From assembly GCA_964523895.1 (NCBI GenBank), contig CAZGBJ010000016.1, positions 1 to 57,742 on the forward strand: 57,742 bases of DNA, in the 5' to 3' direction. Origin of the DNA: UBA7359 sp964523895. GTDB taxonomy: Bacteria; Pseudomonadota; Gammaproteobacteria; Eutrophobiales; Eutrophobiaceae. The notes beneath the pieces were generated by a model, which saw nothing but the letters and a program-made list of their open reading frames with translations, did no database searches and had not been told where the DNA came from. The position numbers and the translations under genes were made by a program. Shown piece by piece: positions 52,107 through 57,742 of the stretch. Positions within the stretch are counted from its first letter, which is position 1; each line of letters begins with the position of its first letter.

Positions 52107-52847
52107 ATGGACATATTAAGTCTTATCGGCATCATCATTGGTGTAGGTGCAATACTATTTGGTCAGTATCTTGATGGTGGACATGTAGCGACTCTGATAA
52201 ACGGTCCAGCATTAATAATTGTGCTTGGTGGTTCGCTTGGTGCAATTATGTTGCAGTCGCCTTTATCCGTATTTGTGCATGCCATGAGATTATTTTCGTG
52301 GGTGTTCAAGCCTCCTCAATTACCACTGGATGAATCAATACAACGTATTGTTCGTTGGAGCGATGTCGCGCGTCGTGAAGGTTTATTAGGTCTGGAGGAC
52401 TTGATTAATGATGAATCTGATCTTTTTATTCGCAGAGGAATGCAAATGCTGGTCGATGGACATGAGCCAGAATCCATCAGGATTAGTATGGAAATTGATA
52501 TGCTTAGTAAAGAAAGATTTGATATTCAGGCAGCCAAGGTATTTGAAGGAATGGGGGCTTATGCACCAACCATAGGCATTATCGGAGCGGTATTGGGATT
52601 AATTCACGTTATGGGAAATCTGGCTGATCCGACTCAGCTAGGAAGTGGCATAGCTGTTGCATTTGTAGCTACTGTATACGGTGTTGCTATGGCAAACCTG
52701 CTGTTTATTCCGATAGGAAATAAGATAAAAAGTGTTATTCAAGAAGAAAGTCAATTTAGAGAAATGCTTATTGAAGGCATTGTTAGTATTGCCGAGGGTG
52801 ACAATCCTCGTATTATCGAGTCTCGTTTATACGGTTTCATTAATTAG
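52107..52847 (+). CDS. motC: Stator subunit MotC (MotA/PomA family)
   Basis: A 246-residue four-helix stator protein. Helices include LSLIGIIIGVGAILFGQYLD, LIIVLGGSLGAIMLQS, and the late APTIGIIGAVLGLIHVMGNL and AVAFVATVYGVAMANLLFIP. The cytoplasmic loop has RWSDVARREGLLGLED. The location after cheB and before motD is that of Pseudomonas motCD. It starts at ATG or the preceding TTG codon. The stator is probably proton-driven; this cannot be shown from sequence. Confidence 0.94.
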   Translation: MDILSLIGIIIGVGAILFGQYLDGGHVATLINGPALIIVLGGSLGAIMLQSPLSVFVHAMRLFSWVFKPPQLPLDESIQRIVRWSDVARREGLLGLEDLINDESDLFIRRGMQMLVDGHEPESIRISMEIDMLSKERFDIQAAKVFEGMGAYAPTIGIIGAVLGLIHVMGNLADPTQLGSGIAVAFVATVYGVAMANLLFIPIGNKIKSVIQEESQFREMLIEGIVSIAEGDNPRIIESRLYGFIN

Positions 52848-52861
52848 GTCGTTACCTTCAA

Positions 52862-53704
52862 ATGCGTCGTAAGCGCCGTGACCAAGATGAAGAGGTCAAT
52901 CATGACCGCTGGTTAATATCCTATGCCGACTTTATTACACTAATGTTTGCTTTCTTCGTTGTTATGTATTCCATCTCATCTGTTAGTGAAGGTAAATATC
53001 GAGTTTTATCGGATTCTTTATCTCAAATTTTTGATAAAACACAAGGTGACTCATCTCCTATTCCAACACCCATAGATTTACCCATTGAGCAGAAGCTTCC
53101 TTATGAGCAAGCTGAAGGGACGATTAAGGAAGAACAAATTGAGGGTGTAGAAAAAGAAGTTTTACAAGAACAAAACGAACAAACAGAAGAAATTATTGAA
53201 CCGCAAAAAGAACAGGATCGAATCAAAAAAAGTCTAGGTGAAATTGCTGATGATATTCGCTATGAGCTATTTCCACTGATAGAAGAACAACTCATCAGTG
53301 TTAACAACACGGATAAGGCAATTGAAGTTGAAATAAAGAGCAAGTTATTATTTTCCAGTGGTGATGCACGTCTGGCAACTAAAGCAGTTCCTTTACTATC
53401 AAATTTAGCAACCATATTTTCAACATTTAATAATCCTATTCAGGTTGAAGGTTTTACTGACGACCAACCCATAAAAACAACAACGTTTCCTTCAAACTGG
53501 GAATTGTCGGCTGCCAGAGCTGCCAGTGTAGTACATTTATTAATGCGTCGAGGTATAGCGCCTGCACGTATGTCTGCCACAGGTTATGCTGAGTTTCGAC
53601 CTATAGCAGAAAACTCCAGCAAAGAAGGGCGGCAAAAAAACAGACGCGTCATGATCATTATTCCGACAGTCCCGGATGAAAGAGAAAAACTTGAAGCAGA
53701 CTAA
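52862..53704 (+). CDS. motD: Stator subunit MotD (MotB/PomB family)
   Basis: A 280-residue protein. The membrane helix WLISYADFITLMFAFFVVMY has the ion-coupling Asp23. A long acidic periplasmic linker rich in Glu/Gln (EKEVLQEQNEQTEEIIEPQ) precedes the OmpA-type peptidoglycan domain, IQVEGFTDDQPI, NWELSAARAASVVHLL and GRQKNRRVMII. It anchors the stator to the cell wall. It follows motC by 14 bases. Confidence 0.95.
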   Translation: MRRKRRDQDEEVNHDRWLISYADFITLMFAFFVVMYSISSVSEGKYRVLSDSLSQIFDKTQGDSSPIPTPIDLPIEQKLPYEQAEGTIKEEQIEGVEKEVLQEQNEQTEEIIEPQKEQDRIKKSLGEIADDIRYELFPLIEEQLISVNNTDKAIEVEIKSKLLFSSGDARLATKAVPLLSNLATIFSTFNNPIQVEGFTDDQPIKTTTFPSNWELSAARAASVVHLLMRRGIAPARMSATGYAEFRPIAENSSKEGRQKNRRVMIIIPTVPDEREKLEAD

Positions 53705-53721
53705 TTAAGGTCAATAGAAAA

Positions 53722-54525
53722 ATGAAAGTCTGGACAATAGCAAATCAAAAAGGCGGCGTAGGAAAAACCACTACGGCAGTGACGCTTGCAGGATTGCTGG
53801 CTCAAAAAAATCATGAGGTATTATTGATAGACATGGATCCACATGGTTCCTTAACCAGTTATTTTTCATTTGATCCGGATACCATCGAGGAAAGTGTCTA
53901 TTCATTATTTCAAAAAAAGATCAGTGCTAAAAAAACACCGTTAGCATCAATGCTATGTCATACGGGAATAGATAATATTGATTTATTACCGGCATCGACA
54001 TCATTAGTAGCGTTGGATCGACAAGTTGGTATGACAAAAGGAATGGGCTTGATCATTAAAGATGCAATACAGCCTTATGCTCATCATTACGATTATGTTT
54101 TGATTGATTGTCCGCCGACCCTGGGAATATCAATGATTAATGCACTAGCCGCATGTGTAAAATTAATTATTCCGGTACAAACTGAATTTTTGGCGATCAA
54201 AGGTCTTGAGCGTATGTTGAACACCTTAGAAATGATTTCCATATCAGGTAAGCAAAGTCTTGAATATGTTGTTGTGCCGACGATGTTCGATCGTCGTACC
54301 CGTGCATCAATCGAGAGTCTGGATAAATTAAAAAAAGAACATCAACCTTGTGTATGGCAAGGAGATATTCCGGTTGATACAAAATTCCGGGATGCAAGCA
54401 GCATGAGAAAACCTGCTTCACATCTCTATCCTGAAACACATGGTGTAAATGCTTATCGAACATTGCTTGAATTTTTATTGGAAGATTCAATAACTGCAAT
54501 GGACGAATTATCACAAACAGCATAA
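53722..54525 (+). CDS. Chemotaxis ParA-family ATPase (ParC type)
   Basis: A 267-residue ParA-type ATPase with Walker A in ANQKGGVGKTTTAVTLAG and LLIDMDPHGSLTSYFSF after it. DYVLIDCPPTLGISMINALA is the second motif and VQTEFLAIKGLERMLNTLEM the third. It lies between motD and a CheW-domain gene, the site of ParC in Vibrio, which positions polar chemotaxis arrays. It is distinct from fleN (46059). Confidence 0.9.
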   Translation: MKVWTIANQKGGVGKTTTAVTLAGLLAQKNHEVLLIDMDPHGSLTSYFSFDPDTIEESVYSLFQKKISAKKTPLASMLCHTGIDNIDLLPASTSLVALDRQVGMTKGMGLIIKDAIQPYAHHYDYVLIDCPPTLGISMINALAACVKLIIPVQTEFLAIKGLERMLNTLEMISISGKQSLEYVVVPTMFDRRTRASIESLDKLKKEHQPCVWQGDIPVDTKFRDASSMRKPASHLYPETHGVNAYRTLLEFLLEDSITAMDELSQTA

Positions 54526-54530
54526 TCGAA

Positions 54531-55293
54531 ATGGATATTGATAAAATACATTATGAGGCAAATTCGGATCTTGTTTCATATATGGAAGAACTTTTAAATC
54601 CAGATGCAGTAGAAGAAAAAACAAAAATTGAAACACAATATGAACCACGTCTGAATCTTGGTCTATATATAGAAGGACTATTAAATACAGATGAAGCAGA
54701 AGTTGAAATAGAATTAAAAAAAGAAATTAAGCTTAAAACNNNNNNNNNNNNNNNNNNNNNNNNNNNNNNNNNNNNNNNNNNNNNNNNNNNNNNNNNNNNN
54801 NNNNNNNNNNNNNNNNNNNNNNNNNNNNNNNNNNNNNNNACCATTTGAATGTTTGTTAATTGAATCAGCAGGAATGAATTTAATGGTTCCGACGATGTCG
54901 GTTTCTTATATTAAACAAATTAGTAACAAAAATATAATGCGCTTGCCTTCGGGTATAAAAGCTTTTCGTGGCATGCTCACTTTAAGAGAACGCTCTGTTG
55001 CTATTATTGATTTATTTACGCTGATTTCGGGGAATGCATCCGTTAATAATCAACAGACTATACAAGTTGACACAAATCATACTGCACATGTTCTTGTTAT
55101 AGAGAATGGTGATTATGCACTGGCTTGTGATGATGTTTGTAAGATTATAATGCTGACCACGGAAAGTGTTCGTTGGAATAAAGGCTGTTTTAACAATCCA
55201 ACATTTGCAGGTGTTGTTCCGGATTATCTCTGCCCCATAATTAATGTTGATTACGTGCAACAACAAGTATCAGAAATGTCTTTCCTGCAGTAA
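54531..55293 (+). CDS. CheW-domain protein of the ParP type, with an internal assembly gap
   Basis: An acidic N-terminal part (SDLVSYMEELLNPDAVEEKT, then LGLYIEGLLNTDE) precedes the N-run at 54740. After it a CheW domain reads PFECLLIESAGMNLMVPTMS, VSYIKQI and FRGMLTLRERSVAIIDLFTL. The frame on the two sides of the N-run does not match, because the N count is arbitrary. ParP binds ParC through its N-terminus and CheA through the CheW domain. It follows the ParA gene by five bases. Confidence 0.85.
54740..54839. other. Assembly gap of 100 N inside the ParP-type gene
   Basis: A run of exactly 100 N. The reading frames on the two sides differ by one base, so the real length is not 100. Confidence 0.95.
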
Positions 55294-55307
55294 TTAAATA
55301 ATAATTT

Positions 55308-55451
55308 AGCCACAGAGATCACAGAGAGCAGCATTTAATATAATAAAAGCATGATATATAAAAGAGACAGGGGAAACTTCGTTTAGCTTATTTATTTTCC
55401 CATCTTTTAAATACTTTAATTTCTTTTGATTTTCTCTGTGGCCTCTGTGGC
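55308..55451. repeat. GCCACAGAG inverted-repeat element, copy 4
   Basis: The left arm AGCCACAGAGATCACAGAGA begins at 55308 and the right arm TCTCTGTGGCCTCTGTGGCA ends at 55451. An AT-rich centre separates them. It lies between the convergent parP-like gene and the minus-strand membrane-protein gene, 15 bases after the first stop. The remaining 50 bases to the next gene hold nothing I can name. Confidence 0.75.
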
Positions 55452-55503
55452 ATATTTATTTATGTGCCAAATCTTAGCTTAATTACTAACCATGTTCTTT
55501 AAA

Positions 55504-56166
55504 TCAAGATGGGTTGAAATCCAGTCGTACATTATTACGAACTGGATTCAAAAATTTCACGCGACACAGATCGGCAGTTTGTTCGACCACTTCAAAAATC
55601 ACATCACCTTCTTTTGAAGAAGAATTTATCGAATATTCGCTTTCAGCGGGGTGAAAAAATTTAATTTCAATATCACGATAACTTTTGTCTGTAACGGAGG
55701 TTATATTTCGACAGTCTAGAATTGAAACTGAATTTGATAATTGTAGAATGACAAATGTATTTTTATCTTTTCCATAACCTGGTTGAGAATGTATAACAAT
55801 CTCGCTTTCACCATTGATATGTATATCTTTTACGAAAGACAGGATAGTGTCTTCTCCATCAAGTTCAATAGCATATTCTTTTGGTTTGTAGAAGATCAAT
55901 TTTGCGCCGATAAATATTAGTGCCGATGCAATAACAGAAAAAATACAGGCAAAGAAAAAGGCGAATAATGTAAAAGCGCTGATAGTGATCAAAAAAGAAA
56001 TACTTGCAGCACCAATCAGCGTATTTTTATCGCCAATCCAATCAAGAATATATTGCAGAGCGCTCTGCATGGACATACCAGGTCGATAAACTCTCGCACA
56101 GGCATCTTTGATTTTTGTAGAGCATTTCTTGACTACATCAAGACCTGAGTCATTAGCTGTTGCCAT
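55504..56166 (-). CDS. Unrecognised two-helix membrane protein
   Basis: A 220-residue protein. Its N-terminus is hydrophilic with two Cys. Two hydrophobic segments lie at about 52-75 (IGAASISFLITISAFTLFAFF) and 78-93 (ACIFSVIASALIFIGAKLIF), read here as a hairpin. A beta-rich soluble C-terminal domain follows (YAIELDGEDTILSFVKDIHI and similar). I do not recognise the family. It is the only minus-strand gene in the second half of the locus and separates parP from cheW. Confidence 0.65.
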   Translation of the reverse strand: MATANDSGLDVVKKCSTKIKDACARVYRPGMSMQSALQYILDWIGDKNTLIGAASISFLITISAFTLFAFFFACIFSVIASALIFIGAKLIFYKPKEYAIELDGEDTILSFVKDIHINGESEIVIHSQPGYGKDKNTFVILQLSNSVSILDCRNITSVTDKSYRDIEIKFFHPAESEYSINSSSKEGDVIFEVVEQTADLCRVKFLNPVRNNVRLDFNPS

Positions 56167-56295
56167 ATTTTTTCCTTATCTAACATCTAATCCTACCTTA
56201 CTGGTTTGAATAGTGCATATATTAGTTAACGCATTGAAAAATATAGGTATTTATGGAAGCTTTAACTCGGGTTTATTAATGGAAATTATCGAATA

Positions 56296-56311
56296 TGGCA
56301 TGGCTAATGCA
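56296..56311 (+). promoter_or_regulatory. Sigma-54 promoter of cheW
   Basis: TGGCATGGCTAATGCA with GG-N10-GC spacing. It lies 62 bases before the cheW ATG, in the 206-base gap behind the minus-strand gene. Confidence 0.78.
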
Positions 56312-56372
56312 AGTATTAGCACAGACACGTTATTTGTACGGAATTTTGACAGTTAACAAGAGGTGAATAGCA

Positions 56373-56864
56373 ATGAGTGCGACAATGAGTAGCCACAGTA
56401 ATAGTGTAAGTGATGAAGTCATTCAATGGGTTACATTTAAGTTGGATGAAGAAATCTACGGCATTAATGTGATGCAGGTTCAGGAGGTATTACGTTTGCC
56501 TGAAATTGCCCCTGTACCCGGAGCACCTGCTTACGTGATGGGTATTATAAATTTGCGTGGCAATGTTGTTACTGTGATTGATACCCGAAATCGTTTCGGC
56601 TTGTCTCAGAAAGAGCCTGATGATTCGACCCGGATTATTATTACTGAAGTTGATAATCAGGTGATTGGCATGCTGGTTGATGCTGTTGCAGAAGTTGTTA
56701 ATTTGAAAGGAGCCGAGATTGAGATAACTCCAAATCTGGGTGAAGACAATGAAAGCTCCAGGTACATTCAAGGCGTACATAGTCGAGATGAAGAAATATT
56801 GATACTGATTGATGTTGATAAAATGCTTTCAGAAGATGAGCTAGATGCGGTGAGTGGATTTTAA
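56373..56864 (+). CDS. cheW: Chemotaxis coupling protein CheW
   Basis: A 163-residue protein. It has WVTFKLDEEIYGINVMQVQE, VPGAPAYVMGIINLRGNVVT and VIDTRNRFGLS, followed by VIGMLVDAVAEVVNL. It couples receptors to CheA. CAAGAGG precedes the ATG. Its terminal helix is LIDVDKMLSEDEL. It lies with its own sigma-54 promoter behind an inserted minus-strand gene. Confidence 0.95.
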   Translation: MSATMSSHSNSVSDEVIQWVTFKLDEEIYGINVMQVQEVLRLPEIAPVPGAPAYVMGIINLRGNVVTVIDTRNRFGLSQKEPDDSTRIIITEVDNQVIGMLVDAVAEVVNLKGAEIEITPNLGEDNESSRYIQGVHSRDEEILILIDVDKMLSEDELDAVSGF

Positions 56865-56880
56865 ATATCCATGTAGATAA

Positions 56881-57042
56881 ATGTCTGATATAGGCACAAT
56901 AAAATCACCTATCCAACCAATTCCGGTACGGGCAGTGAATAAAGATCCTGCCAAAAAGGAGCAAGCTAAAAAAAAGAAGGGCAAAGGTTTTCTGGAAAAG
57001 GAAAAAGAAAGTTCTGAAGACCATGTGAACGAATATATATAA
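56881..57042 (+). CDS. Small lysine-rich protein after cheW
   Basis: A 53-codon frame starting ATG 56881, 16 bases after the cheW stop, and ending TAA 57040-57042. The protein begins MSDIGTIKSPIQPIPVR and is very rich in Lys and Glu in its middle. It ends DHVNEYI. Small genes with an HIDEY-like end occur at this position in related polar-flagellate genomes, as far as I recall. The function is unknown. No strong ribosome site is seen. Confidence 0.6.
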   Translation: MSDIGTIKSPIQPIPVRAVNKDPAKKEQAKKKKGKGFLEKEKESSEDHVNEYI

Positions 57043-57105
57043 GAGATGACAGGGCTACTTAGGAAGAGCGGTCTGGATGCTACCCAAATGGGAGTGTCTG
57101 TGTCA

Positions 57106-57133
57106 TGAGGTACATCAGGGATGATGTACCTCA
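57106..57133. promoter_or_regulatory. Perfect 12-bp hairpin after the small gene
   Basis: TGAGGTACATCA (57106-57117) pairs exactly with 57122-57133 around the loop GGGA. There is no T-run downstream, so it is not a standard terminator. It may stabilise the cheW transcript end or be an operator. Confidence 0.65.
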
Positions 57134-57169
57134 CCTATTACTGAGATTAATATTAAAAGGCGTAATAAT

Positions 57170-57580
57170 ATGAATTTTGCAAATATCGAACTGCTTTATA
57201 ATTTGCTGCCGTTGTTTTTATGTGTTGTTGTAATGATGTTAATGATTTCGACAATACGTTTGCGTAAACGAACCCACAATCAGCATCGACAAATAAGCCA
57301 GTTAAATGGAGAATTGAACGCCTTACTTTCCTGTAGTAGAGGAATTTCAGAACGACTACACTCTCATCAACATCAGTTTCAAAATATTGCTGAACGTCAG
57401 GATAAACTGGAAGTTGTTGCTGAACCGGAACATTCCGGTTACAAGCAGGCGATTGCGTTATATAATCATGGTGCATCAGAAGATGAAATGTTATCAAGCT
57501 GTGATCTAAGTCGCGGTGAAATAAATCTGATAACCCACCTGCAAAAGGCCAAATCAAAAAATCAGTCTCAAACGCATTAA
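57170..57580 (+). CDS. DUF2802 family membrane protein
   Basis: A 136-residue protein. It has one N-terminal membrane helix (about 8-27, LLPLFLCVVVMMLMI), a charged coiled-coil (QHRQISQLNGELNALLS) and a C-terminal DUF2802 domain, GYKQAIALYNHGASEDEMLS followed by CDLSRGEINLITHLQKA. The family is commonly the last gene of this chemotaxis locus; the function is unknown. A 70-base spacer with no clear promoter precedes the tRNA. Confidence 0.88.
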   Translation: MNFANIELLYNLLPLFLCVVVMMLMISTIRLRKRTHNQHRQISQLNGELNALLSCSRGISERLHSHQHQFQNIAERQDKLEVVAEPEHSGYKQAIALYNHGASEDEMLSSCDLSRGEINLITHLQKAKSKNQSQTH

Positions 57581-57650
57581 GTTCTCGTCTGCACATTGCA
57601 TCAATAAGCTTTATTCTTTAATCTTCGCATCCGTCTGATAGACGAGTAAC

Positions 57651-57741
57651 GGAGAGGTGGCCGAGTGGTTGAAGGCGCACGCCTGGAAAGTGTGTATACG
57701 GTAACCCCGTATCGAGGGTTCGAATCCCTCTCTCTCCGCCA
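57651..57741 (+). tRNA. tRNA-Ser (anticodon GGA)
   Basis: A cloverleaf of 88 bases plus encoded CCA. The acceptor GGAGAGG pairs with TCTCTCC with one G-U pair. The anticodon arm CACGC-CTGGAAA-GTGTG has GGA at 57685-57687. The long variable arm (TATACGGTAACCCCGTAT) is typical of class II tRNA-Ser. GGTTCGAATCC is the T arm. It reads serine codons UCC and UCU. Confidence 0.96.
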
Positions 57742-57742
57742 T

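Noticed and set aside
46059..54525. Plasmid or phage partition genes because of two ParA-like ATPases
   Set aside because: One is FleN between flhF and fliA and the other is the chemotaxis ParC type between motD and parP; both positions are standard for flagella and chemotaxis.

Overview
The window is almost wholly a polar-flagellum and chemotaxis locus of a gammaproteobacterium with AT-rich DNA. The gene order is the Pseudomonas-type layout: ycgR/flgZ-flgN-flgM and flgA on the minus strand; then cheV-cheR, flgBCDEFGHIJKL, fliC-flaG-fliD-fliS-fliT-like, fleQ-fleS-fleR, fliEFGHIJ, fliK, fliLMNOPQR-flhB, flhA-flhF-fleN-fliA, cheYZAB-motCD-parA-parP, cheW and a DUF2802 gene on the plus strand. 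FlhF, FleN, FleQ, MotCD and the ParC/ParP-type pair point to one or a few polar flagella. Genus cannot be fixed from the sequence alone. Three runs of exactly 100 N (28574-28673, 49232-49331, 54740-54839) mark assembly gaps of unknown real size. They cut fleS/fleR, cheA and parP, so the sequence is probably a draft or metagenome scaffold.

Region 1 (1-2121) is unrelated to motility. It holds the tail of a gene resembling a SoxZ/SoxYZ-type carrier, with a strong terminator, a periplasmic TlpA-like thioredoxin (minus strand), a Dps ferritin and a small secreted four-cysteine protein. Region 2 (2122-6003) holds manC (GDP-mannose supply) followed by three genes of the arsenosugar type: a radical SAM ArsS-like protein and two glycosyltransferase-like proteins.

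Region 3 (6003-57580) is the flagellar regulon. The sequence shows a readable promoter hierarchy. Sigma-54 (-24/-12) sites with GG-N10-GC spacing lie upstream of an unknown gene plus flgA, flgB, fleS, fliK, fliL and cheW, with a weaker one at fliD. Sigma-28 sites lie upstream of flgM, cheV and fliC. FleQ (lacking the receiver aspartate but with the LFRS segment) and the FleS/FleR pair would activate the sigma-54 tier. FliA serves the late genes and is held by FlgM until the hook is finished.

A family of four imperfect inverted-repeat elements with ends close to GCCACAGAG sits just behind stop codons at arsS, fliG, fliK and parP. Other irregularities are a roughly 290-base insert between fliF and fliG, a minus-strand membrane-protein gene between parP and cheW, a tandemly duplicated linker in CheA, and a small unrecognised gene driven by a sigma-54 promoter upstream of flgA. 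The window ends with a complete tRNA-Ser(GGA). I found no CRISPR array, transposase or phage gene. The locus is essentially canonical; the novelty candidates are the repeats and the few unrecognised small genes.
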